From the NCBI GenBank assembly GCA_050015055.1, contig JBEKCD010000008.1:40401-104400 (forward strand): 64,000 nucleotides of DNA, read 5' to 3'. The stretch is from JBEKCD01 sp050015055. Its GTDB lineage: Archaea > Thermoproteota > Bathyarchaeia > Bathyarchaeales > Bathycorpusculaceae. Below are positions 18,127 through 25,903 of this stretch, in pieces (the stretch's first letter is position 1; every line of letters begins with the position of its first letter). The notes below the pieces were generated by a model, which did no database searches, had not been told where the DNA came from, and saw nothing but the letters and a program-made list of their open reading frames with translations. A program made the translations under genes and the position numbers.

Positions 18127-18600
18127 TCACCGCTTCTTGCTGTGAACCGTCGCTTTCTCCAGATCCAGCTCTCTCACTCTTGTTTCAATGAACTCTGCGA
18201 CTTTGTCTTGACTGTACTTCTTCTCCTGTTCCTGCTTTTTCAGTTGCTCGCTGATTGTGCTCAGAACCCTTTCAACGTCGAACGGCTTTGTTATGTAGGC
18301 GTCCGCGCCCCTGTTAACCGCGTCCACAGCGTTCTGCAGCGTGGGGTAGCCCGTTATTATTATTTTCCGCATTCTGGGCGTTGTGTCCCTGATCTTCATA
18401 AGAAGATCTATTCCTTCCATGTCCGGAAGTCGGATGTCTATTAAAGCCAGATTGTAGAACTTCTTATCGGTCTTTTTTATCGCCTCCCTAGCTGTACCCA
18501 CTGCTTCCATGTTGTAACCTTTATCTTCGAGTATGGCCATCAGCACCTTTCTTATGTTTTCGTCATCGTCAACTATGAGAATTCTTGCGCTGTTATTCAT
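18127..18600 (-). CDS. Response regulator receiver-domain protein
   Basis: 157 residues. A CheY-like receiver domain: acidic DDDE near residues 11-14, phosphoacceptor Asp in LALIDIRLPDMEG, the conserved Thr region IIITGYPT and Lys in YITKPF. The receiver ends near residue 120 and a charged helical tail follows; there is no DNA-binding or enzymatic output domain. Perfect GGAGGTGA lies 7 bases before ATG. The start overlaps the stop of the 53-codon gene (ATGA). No histidine kinase lies nearby, so its partner is encoded elsewhere. Confidence 0.92.
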   Translation of the reverse strand: MNNSARILIVDDDENIRKVLMAILEDKGYNMEAVGTAREAIKKTDKKFYNLALIDIRLPDMEGIDLLMKIRDTTPRMRKIIITGYPTLQNAVDAVNRGADAYITKPFDVERVLSTISEQLKKQEQEKKYSQDKVAEFIETRVRELDLEKATVHSKKR

Positions 18601-18758
18601 ATTTCTTCACCTCCATGCTCGTTGTTGGTCTGACGCGCGAGGTGACCCTGAGGATTCAGTGCGTCTAAAACGCGCGTACTCATCGCCTCTACGGAGCGAT
18701 ATCCTTCAATAAAAAGCTCCTCGATTTCAATTTGCATCAACTCTATTCCATTTTTCAT
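18597..18758 (-). CDS. 53-residue acidic helical protein coupled to the response regulator
   Basis: An ATG at 18758 overlaps the stop of the upstream NitrOD5-like gene (ATGA), and its own TGA overlaps the ATG of the response regulator (ATGA). The frame is uninterrupted: MKNGIELMQIEIEELFIEG, then YRSVEAMSTRVLDALNPQG, ending HGGEEI. The last codons contain the GGAGGTGA that serves the regulator. Double translational coupling is strong evidence that it is a gene although it has only 53 codons. Amphipathic and acidic; function unknown, possibly an adaptor for the receiver protein. Confidence 0.7.
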   Translation of the reverse strand: MKNGIELMQIEIEELFIEGYRSVEAMSTRVLDALNPQGHLARQTNNEHGGEEI

Positions 18759-19087
18759 TTTAAGGTAATCTCTCCTTTTTCTGCGGTTCGACTCTTCACT
18801 GTCTTCACGTATTCGAGAAAATCTGTGTTCTTACCTTCTTCGAACGGCAAGCCAAGTTTTTCGTGAAGGCGCTTCACGATGATTTTCTCAAGATAATCGG
18901 CTCCAGGCCCGAAAATGCTATCTAGAGCCTTCTTGAATTCTGTCAGGCTGGATGGAATGTTTTCTTCTTTCACCTGAAAGGATGTCTCCAGGTGGAAGAG
19001 TATCGCCTGTTTAGATGAGTCTCCGAGTAAGCATAGGCCTTCGTCGACGGCAGACAGAAGAATCTTGTTAAATTCATTTTGGGCCAA
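18755..19087 (-). CDS. NitrOD5-like putative signalling output-domain protein, copy 2
   Basis: 110 residues from TTG 19087, which has GAGG 8 bases upstream; a longer frame to 19219 shows no conservation. It is clearly paralogous to the next gene: ILLSAVDEGLCLLGDSSKQAIL against LLLEAVDSTLSSLGDSARQSVY, then FHLE, IFGPGADYLEKIIVKRLHEKLG against IFGAGTRFLEVLIMKKLYEEMG. The pattern resembles the small NitrOD5 (Nitrososphaera output domain) proteins of Thaumarchaeota, thought to serve signal transduction; that family assignment is from memory. It sits in one operon with a response regulator. Confidence 0.7.
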   Translation of the reverse strand: MAQNEFNKILLSAVDEGLCLLGDSSKQAILFHLETSFQVKEENIPSSLTEFKKALDSIFGPGADYLEKIIVKRLHEKLGLPFEEGKNTDFLEYVKTVKSRTAEKGEITLK

Positions 19088-19228
19088 GTGGTTGTCCTCG
19101 CTGACAAGCGTGCCTAGGTCTTGAATGAAACTCGGCAAGCATTGATAAAACGTTTGTGAACTTCGAATATAGATTGTCAAACAGCAGTCCGCGGTAAAAA
19201 CGCGTTGAAAATGTTGCAAGGAGGGATT

Positions 19229-19573
19229 CTAGGTTTTCTTCGTCTGTGAATAGGCTAGTTGGGCTGCTCTTACATAGTCGACGAACTTGAACTCTTTCCC
19301 TTGATCCAGCCTCAGAACCTTTCCTCTCGAGCCCATCTCTTCATAAAGCTTCTTCATTATCAGGACTTCCAAGAATCGTGTTCCCGCCCCAAAAATCCGT
19401 TCAAGTCCATGGTCAAAATCCTCAATTCGACCCGGGATTTCGTCCCTTGTTATGTCAAACTTTTCTTCGAGGTGGAAATAGACCGACTGCCTCGCCGAGT
19501 CACCGAGCGAAGATAAAGTTGAATCCACAGCCTCAAGCAACAACCTATGGAACGCTTTCTCTGTCAAACTCAA
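19229..19573 (-). CDS. NitrOD5-like putative signalling output-domain protein, copy 1
   Basis: 114 residues, all-helical, beginning MSLTEKAFHRLLLEAVDST. It is paralogous to the following gene (roughly 40% identity over about 95 residues by eye). TTG 19573 is preceded by AGAGGA 4-5 bases upstream. A good TATA (actataaata, 19617-19626 read on the minus strand) lies about 45-55 bases upstream, so this is the first gene of the four-gene operon that ends with the response regulator. Function unknown; a role as signal output or phosphotransfer partner is inferred from the neighbours. Confidence 0.72.
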   Translation of the reverse strand: MSLTEKAFHRLLLEAVDSTLSSLGDSARQSVYFHLEEKFDITRDEIPGRIEDFDHGLERIFGAGTRFLEVLIMKKLYEEMGSRGKVLRLDQGKEFKFVDYVRAAQLAYSQTKKT

Positions 19574-19616
19574 GATTCCTCTGAGGAAACCCGAGTTGGG
19601 TAGCTATGGTGGGAGT

Positions 19617-19626
19617 ACTATAAATA
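19617..19626 (-). promoter_or_regulatory. TATA box of the signalling operon
   Basis: Read on the minus strand the sequence is tatttatagt within gaatttatttatagtac. It is 44 bases before the TTG start at 19573, which leaves a leader of about 20 bases for a start site 25 bases downstream. Confidence 0.5.
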
Positions 19627-19826
19627 AATTCTCCATGAATTTCCAAATCCAATTTCCGAATTAAGTTGTTTTCACGGTTAAAACGAGTCAAGAAGATGAT
19701 AATCTCGTGAATTTCCTTTCAACAGATTCGAATGCGTTACTCAGTTGAGATTGAACTACAACTTGTCCTCCTTCTATCTCCACGCGCGACACTGCATAAC
19801 ACAGAAAAAAAGGAATTTATGCGATT

Positions 19827-20132
19827 TCAGCGTTTCTTCATCGAAGCAATGAATTCATCGATGGGAACTGCAGCCATGCTGGTAATCCTAACTGTCCCCC
19901 TTGAGCCGAGTTCGATGGAAACTCTACTTATGGTTTTGTTGTCTGGCGCTTCCACGACGTTTGCGAAATCGTACGGGCCAAGAACAGCGTATTGACTTAT
20001 CACTCGAACTCCGAAACCTTCGAGTTCCCTGTTGACTTCCTTGATCCTCTCGGGTTTTTCTTTGATAGTCTTCCATCCTTCATCCGTCAAATTGGAAAGC
20101 AAAATGTAGTAGGGCATACGAACCACGCTCAT
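19827..20132 (-). CDS. GYD-domain protein
   Basis: 101 residues. PYYILLSNLTDEGWKTIKEKP, LGPYDFANVVEAPD and SRGTVRITSMAAVPIDEF match the small GYD family (named for a Gly-Tyr-Asp motif, here GPYDF), a ferredoxin-like fold of unknown function common in archaea and bacteria. ATG 20132 and ATG 20117 are both plausible starts; the family usually begins MPxYI, matching 20117. Monocistronic. Confidence 0.8.
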   Translation of the reverse strand: MSVVRMPYYILLSNLTDEGWKTIKEKPERIKEVNRELEGFGVRVISQYAVLGPYDFANVVEAPDNKTISRVSIELGSRGTVRITSMAAVPIDEFIASMKKR

Positions 20133-20482
20133 ATCTTATGTGGCCAATTAGGATTTCAGCTTTTCGATGTCAATGGACAGAAACTGAGGATGCCTCGAAG
20201 TTTTTGCCTGTCCCGCAAACAAGTGAGTGAGTGGGCTTGCTTTACATTATTGGAAGAGTCGCACAGCTGGGGAGCACACAACTTTTGGATATTTGTCGAG
20301 TAGATACGCTTCCTTTTTTCCATCCCCTATGTCTAGCTACCTGATTTGCGCTCTACGAGGCTCAAGAAGAGAGAAGCATGTTCGGGGATACGTCGCGGTC
20401 AATTCTTTTCAAGGTTGGACGTGCACTATCCTGATCTGCAACAATAAAAAAAGGGTATTGGCACTAAGGTTTCTTGCAGTAT
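20133..20482. other. Intergenic region, no gene seen
   Basis: Neither strand shows a frame with coding character. On the plus strand there is a poly-A stretch (aataaaaaaaggg, 20443-20455). Nothing else is recognised. Confidence 0.5.
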
Positions 20483-20875
20483 CTACTCAATGCCCCATCT
20501 CTTAGTGACTTTCACTAACAAGAAGATTACCAAGGCTACGATAATGAAGGTTATCAAAGCTATGAGAAAGTCTCCATAGAGAAAATTCTGCGAAGAGAAA
20601 GTTGTTTGCGCGGTGGCCAAATTACCAAGTCCTAGTGGGTTCAGTATTAACCCTATAGTTGGCATTATGAAGTCCTTGACAAGCGATTGCACTAGACCTC
20701 CGAGGTAGAGACCGATGATGAAGCCCGCGGCAAGTCCCATGATTTTGTACTTTGATATGAAGTCCATGAACTCGCCCCATGGGCCCTTTGGTGCTGGTGC
20801 TGTTTCAGCAGGCTTTGGTTCCAGCAGTGCTCGAATCTTTTTCAGTTCTACCAACATTTCGTCCTCTTTTGCCAA
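20483..20875 (-). CDS. mscL: Large-conductance mechanosensitive channel (MscL family)
   Basis: 130 residues. A soluble N-terminal helix with a Pro/Ala linker (EPKPAETAPAPKGP) is followed by WGEFMDFISKYKIMGLAAGFIIGLY (span 1, with the Gly/Ala-rich pore lining) and FLIALITFIIVALVIFLLVKVTKRW (span 2), in the MscL order. VKDFIMPTIGLIL after span 1 is the family hallmark. It would act as an emergency valve at hypo-osmotic shock. The added N-terminal about 35 residues are longer than in bacterial MscL. TTG 20875 has AGGTGA 7 bases upstream. Confidence 0.85.
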   Translation of the reverse strand: MAKEDEMLVELKKIRALLEPKPAETAPAPKGPWGEFMDFISKYKIMGLAAGFIIGLYLGGLVQSLVKDFIMPTIGLILNPLGLGNLATAQTTFSSQNFLYGDFLIALITFIIVALVIFLLVKVTKRWGIE

Positions 20876-21094
20876 CTATTGTCACCTAGCAGTCTCTCTT
20901 TTCGATAATCTAATAAGGATTTGGGTCAAGTGGGTCAAGAGAAATCTAAACCCTCACAGCAAAGACTGCATGAGTAATGACATTCCACCTTCTTTGAAAG
21001 GAAATGATTGGCGTAGGCGCTAAGACAACAGCATTTCCGAACACTGACTGCACGGTTCAAGGAATGAATGAAGGGAGCTTCAGGGCAATCAAGG

Positions 21095-21169
21095 TGGGCC
21101 GGGAGAGATTTGAACTCTCGACCTTTCGGTTATCAGCCGAACGCTCCAGCCAAGCTGAGCTACCGGCCC
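21095..21169 (-). tRNA. tRNA-Ile (GAT)
   Basis: Cloverleaf on the minus strand: acceptor GGGCCGG pairing with CCGGCCC, D-arm, anticodon arm TTCGG-CTGATAA-CCGAA with anticodon GAT, T-arm with GTTCAAAT, discriminator A. The full CCA is not encoded. No intron. Confidence 0.95.
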
Positions 21170-21253
21170 CAGATGATGTCAACTATTATAAATAGTTGAC
21201 CGTTTTTAAGTGTTTTCGGAACTCTTTTAATTGGTTCGTTACTATTCTTGAAT

Positions 21254-21347
21254 GGGCCCGTAGCCCAGTCTGGATTAAGGCACCGGCCTTCGGAGCCGGA
21301 GATCTGAAAAAGACCGGACACCCGGGGTTCGAATCCCTGCGGGCCCG
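21254..21347 (+). tRNA. tRNA-Arg (TCG) with an 18-20 nt insertion, probable intron
   Basis: Acceptor GGGCCCG/CGGGCCC and anticodon arm CCGGC-CTTCGGA-GCCGG with anticodon TCG; the T-arm is CGGGG-TTCGAAT-CCCTG. Between anticodon stem and T-arm are 23 bases instead of 4-5. Two readings fit. In one, a canonical 37/38 intron of 18 bases removes the first GCCGG and uses the later ACCGG as the 3' stem half, leaving a 5-base variable loop but a C-A mismatch. In the other, a non-canonical intron lies in the variable region. CCA follows at 21348-21350. Confidence 0.88.
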
Positions 21348-21453
21348 CCATCCAGTCACACCGTGCCAGAACACCGGGTTTTCTTCGACTAGATAGGGAA
21401 GCGCACAGAAAGTTTAAATGAACCACGCGATAAATCCACTTCCCAGACTTGAC

Positions 21454-21624
21454 ATGAACAGCCTCTATCTTCTGATAGGAATCCTTGGCATCGCAATAGG
21501 GTTCTTTGCATATTATGCAAGCGTCCATGACAAAGTTAATGCGCTGGGAAGATACACTAAACCAGCGGTAGCGTTTGTTGTCCTTTGCGGGGTTCTCTTG
21601 GTGGCTTTTGCTCTCACTTCGTAA
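21454..21624 (+). CDS. Small two-helix membrane protein
   Basis: 56 residues: MNSLYLLIGILGIAIGFFAYY (span 1), a polar turn with Lys and Arg, then AVAFVVLCGVLLVAFAL (span 2). A TATA-like gtttaaat (21411-21418) lies about 40 bases before ATG 21454, so the earlier in-frame ATG at 21418 would fall before the transcription start. Family not recognised. Confidence 0.55.
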   Translation: MNSLYLLIGILGIAIGFFAYYASVHDKVNALGRYTKPAVAFVVLCGVLLVAFALTS

Positions 21625-21721
21625 GTGCTCACGGCCAAGCGAGTTTGCAGGCCTGAGAGAAAGACGGGTTACGTGTATCAAACAGCCTCAGGAGATACTT
21701 GCGCCTAGTCAACTCGTTTTG

Positions 21722-22012
21722 TCAGCGAAACAAATGGAACCGTGGTGCTGGTGTCCAGCGCACGTCAATCTTCCTGATTCTCTGAACTGCTTTTTGGGCT
21801 AGCTCCTGAACCATCGTGAAAATTGTAGTTCCACGAACGGCAAGTTCCGGAAAAACAAGTGCGCGCTGAGCCAAGCCTGCACTGCGCGGACAAAGATTTA
21901 GGGCGCAACTGGGAGTCACCACAACACCAGTAGCTTTTGCGTTGGACTCATTGGAAACACAAACTGCAATTCTTGCCGAATCTTCTTCAACACCCACCAC
22001 GCTTGTCGCCAC
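21722..22012 (-). CDS. Hypothetical protein, possibly a decayed fragment
   Basis: 96 codons from GTG 22012. Residues 15-45 (ARIAVCVSNESNAKATGVVV and ALNLCPRSAG) and the C-terminus (MVQELAQKAVQRIRKIDVRW) look like real protein, but there is no ribosome binding site and the frame upstream of 22012 also stays protein-like (KIVATSVVGVEEDS) before a stop. It could be the 3' half of an older gene. The surrounding 21625-22320 holds nothing else I can support. Confidence 0.35.
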   Translation of the reverse strand: MATSVVGVEEDSARIAVCVSNESNAKATGVVVTPSCALNLCPRSAGLAQRALVFPELAVRGTTIFTMVQELAQKAVQRIRKIDVRWTPAPRFHLFR

Positions 22013-22328
22013 AATCTTCTACGACATAAACAGTAGAAACTCATATTCAAGAACACTGCTGTTTGCTTCGGATTAGTGCCAAAAGAGCAAGACAAAACCA
22101 CATTCTCCTCTTTTGCGTGCAACTTGGGAAAAAATCGAACTCTAAATACAAGATTTGCCTTGCTGTAAATTTCTTTGATACCTTTGGCACGCCGCGCTGT
22201 GATCGGTCTCCCGAAAATTCCAGCTACCAAGCCCGAATATTGCCATCATGCAGAGAAGAGAGCGTGCACTCCAAGGAAGCACCTAAATAGCAGGGAAACT
22301 CAACCTAGAATAGGTCAGGGTGACTGCG

Positions 22329-22607
22329 ATGAAGCTTCTGCTTGATGAGATGTATGCTGGCCTAAAGGAATACTTTGAGACCTTGGGGTGGGAAGTACAG
22401 ACAGCCCAAGATGCTGGCCTGAGAGGAGCAAGCGATAAGGACATCGTTGAATACGCCAGAACTCACAATGTGCTACTGGTGACCCAAGACCAGAAACCGG
22501 CAGAACTAGCTGAACTGGTCGGAGTGAAATGCGTGCTCATATCAAACGCGATGATAGCAAAGATAGCTGACGAAAGAATAAGAGAAAAATACCTGAACAA
22601 CAGATGA
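22329..22607 (+). CDS. DUF5615 PIN-like protein
   Basis: 92 residues. MKLLLDEMYAGLKEYFETLGWEV, SDKDIVEYARTHNVLLVTQDQ and the hydrophobic strand CVLISN are the DUF5615 pattern, a minimal PIN-like (VapC-related) nuclease fold with acidic residues D6, E7, D34 and D51 as likely metal ligands. Family members are usually toxins paired with a DUF433 antitoxin; none is visible upstream here. AGGGTGA lies 5 bases before ATG 22329; the GTG at 22320 is less likely. Confidence 0.75.
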   Translation: MKLLLDEMYAGLKEYFETLGWEVQTAQDAGLRGASDKDIVEYARTHNVLLVTQDQKPAELAELVGVKCVLISNAMIAKIADERIREKYLNNR

Positions 22608-22625
22608 AGAGGGTCGAGGATTCGC

Positions 22626-22919
22626 ATGTCTGTAGTTGAAGTTGCAGTAATAAGTCAAAAGGGAAAATGCGGTTTCGGTCACAAGGTAGGTGACAAAATT
22701 GTGTTCGACGGAAGGTCAGTCAAAGGCGACATTTGTTACAGCGCTTTGACAATGCTGCTTCCCAAGGTGTTCGCGATGAGGTACGATGCGAGTTTTCCCT
22801 GGGCCAAAGACAAAGACATAATCCTCAATGCTTGTCCCGATGGGGAAAACCCCGTTATCTTCGAGATTCGAAGAGTCAAGGGGAAGGCTATTGCAAAGCA
22901 ATCGAAAAAAGGTCATTGA
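22626..22919 (+). CDS. TIGR04076-family protein
   Basis: 97 residues. VAVISQKGKCGFGHKVGDKIVF, GDICYSALTMLLPKVFAMRY and NACPDGENPVIFEIRR are characteristic of the small TIGR04076 family (conserved Cys, GH and CPD motifs), of unknown function and often near redox or metal-related genes in anaerobes. GAGG lies 7 bases before ATG. Its 3' end overlaps the convergent dinB gene by 7 bases. It follows the DUF5615 gene by 18 bases, so co-transcription is likely. Confidence 0.78.
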   Translation: MSVVEVAVISQKGKCGFGHKVGDKIVFDGRSVKGDICYSALTMLLPKVFAMRYDASFPWAKDKDIILNACPDGENPVIFEIRRVKGKAIAKQSKKGH

Positions 22920-23989
22920 AAAAGCGTTCTTTGTTTTTCGCTTGAAACCAAACTTGACACTCTCACGCCTATGAGTCTGATTTTTTGTTCAGCCTTGAGA
23001 TAAGGCTGAAGAAGCTCGCGTGCCGCTCTTTCCACGTCCAGCAGGCGGTCTGTGATGAAAGGGAATGTTTTGCCGTGGGTGTGAGTTTCAAAGTTTGAAT
23101 ACCTAACCTTGACTGTGACGGTCTTGAAATAAAGCTGCTGCTTCAAAACATCTGTACACACCTCTTCCGAAAGCTTGTCAAGGTTTCTCAAAATAGAATC
23201 GAAATCATCCGTGTCTTCTTGAAAGGTTAACTCGCGGCTTATGGATTTAATCCAATTTCTTTCCTGGACGTCGCTTTTGTCTATTCCCAAGGCTATCAAA
23301 TGAAGCTGTCTTCCCATTTCGCCGAAAGCGTCAGTCAACACTGTGGGATTATAATGGGCCAAATCTCCTACAGTCTTTATGCCCATGTCTTCTAGTTTTT
23401 GCCCAGTCTTCCTGCCAACCCAGAGAAGCTTCCGTACCGGTAACGGTGTCAGGAATTTTTCAATGTCTTCTTCTTTGACGAGGGTTAGGCCATTGGGTTT
23501 TTGGAAGTCGCTGGCTATTTTGGCGACCAGCTTGTTTGAGCTTATTCCAACTGAAGAGGTCAGCCTTGTCTCGGCGTAGATTTCATCTTTTATCTGTCTA
23601 GCTAGAGCTTCAGCTGAGGCGTAGTCGTTGACTTTTGAGGTAACGTCCAAAAAAGCTTCATCAATCCCCCACTGTTCAAACTTGTCGGCGTGTCTTCGCA
23701 GTATATCCATGATTCTGCTTGAGGCTTCCAAGTAAAGCTCATAATTAACAGGCAGGTAGACCGCTTCTGGACACAGTTTCCATGCCCTAGAAATAGGCAT
23801 GCCTGACTTGACGCCGAACTTCCTAGCCAGATAATTAGATGTGCTTACGACACCCCTTCCAATTCCTCCCTTCGGGTCGGCTCCCACAACAACTGGCTTG
23901 TCTTTGAGCTCAGGGTGCTCCCTCTCCTCAACTGCAGTGAAAAAATGATCCATGTCAAAATGAAATATTATCCTTCTTTTTTCGTTCAT
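22913..23989 (-). CDS. dinB: DNA polymerase IV, Y-family translesion polymerase
   Basis: 358 residues. The catalytic palm carries FHFDMDHFF (Asp12, Asp14) and WGIDEAFLDV. SVGISSNKLVAKIASDFQKPNGL, the helix-hairpin-helix thumb PVRKLLWVGRKTGQKLEDMGI and the little-finger domain follow. Dpo4-type enzymes copy past damaged bases in the cytoplasm. The end QRTLFQ could be a weak PCNA-binding (PIP-like) motif. Length is normal. AAGGA lies 6 bases before ATG. Single gene. Confidence 0.95.
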   Translation of the reverse strand: MNEKRRIIFHFDMDHFFTAVEEREHPELKDKPVVVGADPKGGIGRGVVSTSNYLARKFGVKSGMPISRAWKLCPEAVYLPVNYELYLEASSRIMDILRRHADKFEQWGIDEAFLDVTSKVNDYASAEALARQIKDEIYAETRLTSSVGISSNKLVAKIASDFQKPNGLTLVKEEDIEKFLTPLPVRKLLWVGRKTGQKLEDMGIKTVGDLAHYNPTVLTDAFGEMGRQLHLIALGIDKSDVQERNWIKSISRELTFQEDTDDFDSILRNLDKLSEEVCTDVLKQQLYFKTVTVKVRYSNFETHTHGKTFPFITDRLLDVERAARELLQPYLKAEQKIRLIGVRVSSLVSSEKQRTLFQ

Positions 23990-24179
23990 ATGGTTCCTTT
24001 TCCGGTTGAAGTGCTCTTGTGTTAGGAACGATGCCTCTCGATTTGAATTTATCTAATTGGCGACGCGAGATATGCGTCTGGAGTCTTGAGGTTACGCGTA
24101 CCCAAACTAAAGATTCTGCATTCATAACCCTTAATGCCTCCAAGAGAAACAGTAAGACCAATTTGCCCGAGGAACCGCA

Positions 24180-24413
24180 ATGAAGGAAAACATCATTACC
24201 AAGGAAGCAGCAGAGCAGATAGCGGTTGAGCTTCTCAGGAAAAGGAAGTGCACTGAGAAGGTTGTGGTTTCCACAGTCGAGCAGAACAACGAAATTTGGA
24301 TCGTTCGCGGAACGTGCCCTATAGACATGGAGGGGCACCCGTGGGCTGAGAAATTTGAAGTTACATTGGACACGAGAGGAAGAGTCAAATCCGCTGATTT
24401 CGCGTTGTTGTGA
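24180..24413 (+). CDS. Small conserved-looking hypothetical protein
   Basis: 77 residues with GAGG 7 bases before ATG. An N-terminal helix (ITKEAAEQIAVELLRKRK) is followed by strands (KVVVSTVEQNNEIWIVRGTC, FEVTLDTRGRVKSADFALL), an alpha-beta plan like a PepSY-type or cystatin-like module. Two Cys. Family not recognised. Divergent from dinB. Confidence 0.6.
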   Translation: MKENIITKEAAEQIAVELLRKRKCTEKVVVSTVEQNNEIWIVRGTCPIDMEGHPWAEKFEVTLDTRGRVKSADFALL

Positions 24414-24609
24414 AAACTCGCCAACGTTAGCCGCATTAAGCTCATTCACTCGGCCTTCTAGTTTTAGAAAAAGCACAGAAAGAGAGAGAGCGCTTCTTCC
24501 CAACAAGGTTTACGGCTCACATGACAATAAAGCAATTAAGAATCTCCAACATAGACTTGTCATAATACTTCAGAAGGCTAAGTGAAAGCTTTTCTCAAAA
24601 GCAGCGCGT

Positions 24610-24813
24610 CTAGCGTGTTGTGTTTTGGGATAAAACTCTATCTAGCACGCGCTCTAGACGCTCGGCAATTGGAAGGGATAATCCAAATAGAACCTTTGGA
24701 TTTCGCATGGTGAAAGCAAGGTTCGCCACGATGAAAAAGGCGAGTTTTAGCGCGCTGTCTTGTCCCTTTGTTGTGTGTTGAAGCGTGTTGGTGGGACGAC
24801 TAGGTCTTTTCAT
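24610..24813 (-). CDS. Hypothetical small protein, uncertain
   Basis: 67 codons; AGGA lies 6-7 bases before ATG 24813. The N-terminal 20 residues are polar; the rest (ALKLAFFIVANLAFTMRNPK, LPIAERLERVLDRVL) could be one membrane span and an amphipathic helix. No homologue recognised, and it lies in a region poor in genes, so it may be spurious or a remnant. Confidence 0.35.
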   Translation of the reverse strand: MKRPSRPTNTLQHTTKGQDSALKLAFFIVANLAFTMRNPKVLFGLSLPIAERLERVLDRVLSQNTTR

Positions 24814-24895
24814 TGGTTTCCTGCGGCTTCCCTTTTCAGGGCGAGGTGCAGTGGGCTGTGAAGCGCGCAGGGGTCGCTGTCCTGCAGAGCCGACC

Positions 24896-24996
24896 CCCCC
24901 TCTCCGTTTGTGAGGTCAGTTGTAATGTTGTTTTGTGACAATCTTATCGAGCGCCCCCTCTGTTTGCAAGGCTAGACGTAACGCTGCACTGCAACA
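24896..24996 (+). repeat. Degenerate direct repeat in a GC-rich intergenic stretch
   Basis: Two copies of about 43 bases, 24896-24940 and 24954-24996, share CCCCCTCT, GTTTG, AGG, AG, GTAA, TG and ACA in the same order (about 30 of 43 positions; the first copy has two extra C). They lie in an unusually GC-rich noncoding block (about 24830-25080). No SRP RNA or RNase P RNA signature is seen. The remainder of 24814-25161 holds nothing else recognisable. Confidence 0.4.
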
Positions 24997-25161
24997 GAGC
25001 GGAGGTTACGGCGGCCTATTGCCCTAACAGCCTCGAATGCGCCGATACTTCCCCTAACATGATTCAACACTCGATTTATGACAAGCCAGCGCGCGCTGTA
25101 TCTTCACACGCTATGCTAAAATATTTAGGACTTGAAAGTAGAACCAAGAAGCTGAGCATCA

Positions 25162-25378
25162 ATGAAGCGGAAAAATAAGGCTTTGTTGGGCCTGGCAATA
25201 TTCGTCTTTGGCTGGTTTATACTAGAGGCATGGCAGGCTAACCGAGCTGGAAACTTTAGCTATCTAACATTTTTAGGCGGGTAATTGTAGGCTATACAGT
25301 ATTTTTTTTATCGCCTTGATAATGTATTTCCTACTCATCTACCTGCCTAACACTTGGAGTAAAAAAGGGGACATATAG
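25162..25378 (+). pseudogene. Small membrane protein gene with a frameshift
   Basis: ATG 25162 opens 40 codons (MKRKNKALLGLAIFVFGWF, ending NFSYLTFLGG) to a stop at 25282. A shift of frame continues a hydrophobic reading: VIVGYTVFFLS, then in another frame FFIALIMYFLLIYLP and NTWSKKGDI, ending at 25378. The run of eight T around 25303 is a likely slippage site. Read together it would be a two-span membrane protein of about 70 residues. A TATA-like aaatattta lies near 25118-25126. Confidence 0.45.
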
Positions 25379-25478
25379 TTTTGTCAGCCTGTCCATTCTT
25401 TTTTTTCGCGCTTTTTTATAGCAGAAAAGTTACGGACCAAACATCATATATTTGTGTTATAGAACAAAGTTCTATTAT

Positions 25479-25709
25479 ATGCCTCACGTGATTTGGGACG
25501 AAGACCTCGACGAGATACAGCATTTGATAGATGAGGTCAGGGCGTTTGTTAACCCTCTACCTGATGCGCTGGACAAGAAGCTGGTTAGAATAGAGAAACT
25601 GCTCAAATCGGTCAAAGGAGAATTAGAACCTAACGAAGGATTTGCAGTACTAGAACCTAACGAGAAATTGGGCCAGTTGACAGAAAGAAGGTTCAGTACT
25701 ACCTCCTGA
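25479..25709 (+). CDS. Small coiled-coil protein, MPHV type, copy 1
   Basis: 76 residues from ATG 25479 (MPHVIWDEDLDEIQHLIDE). It is rich in Glu, Asp, Lys and Leu and helical. An internal duplication (ELEPNEGFAV / VLEPNEKL; CTAGAACCTAACGA-type repeat) sits near the end. After its stop, another frame continues protein-like sequence (QYYLLNPDGSIADEAMPLTL), so the C-terminus may be frameshifted. The start motif recurs in the gene at 25904. Function unknown. Confidence 0.55.
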   Translation: MPHVIWDEDLDEIQHLIDEVRAFVNPLPDALDKKLVRIEKLLKSVKGELEPNEGFAVLEPNEKLGQLTERRFSTTS

Positions 25710-25903
25710 ACCCAGACGGAAGCATTGCAGACGAAGCGATGCCGCTTACTCTAACGGTGGTTTCAGTCAGTACTACGCCTTTCTCGTGCCTCTCTTGGCG
25801 CGTACGCTTCAACTTTAATGCAGAAGGCAGAAGATTGTTCTAGATTCTTCTACCACAAAAGTCTAATTAAGAACGCAATTGTCGATATAGCAAGGGAACA
25901 AAT

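Noticed and set aside
23955..24506. 183-codon minus-strand frame upstream of dinB
   Set aside because: Overlaps the dinB start and the opposite-strand gene at 24180; no motif.
24830..25080. GC-rich block as SRP RNA or RNase P RNA
   Set aside because: The conserved SRP helix 8 and RNase P core sequences are not found on either strand.
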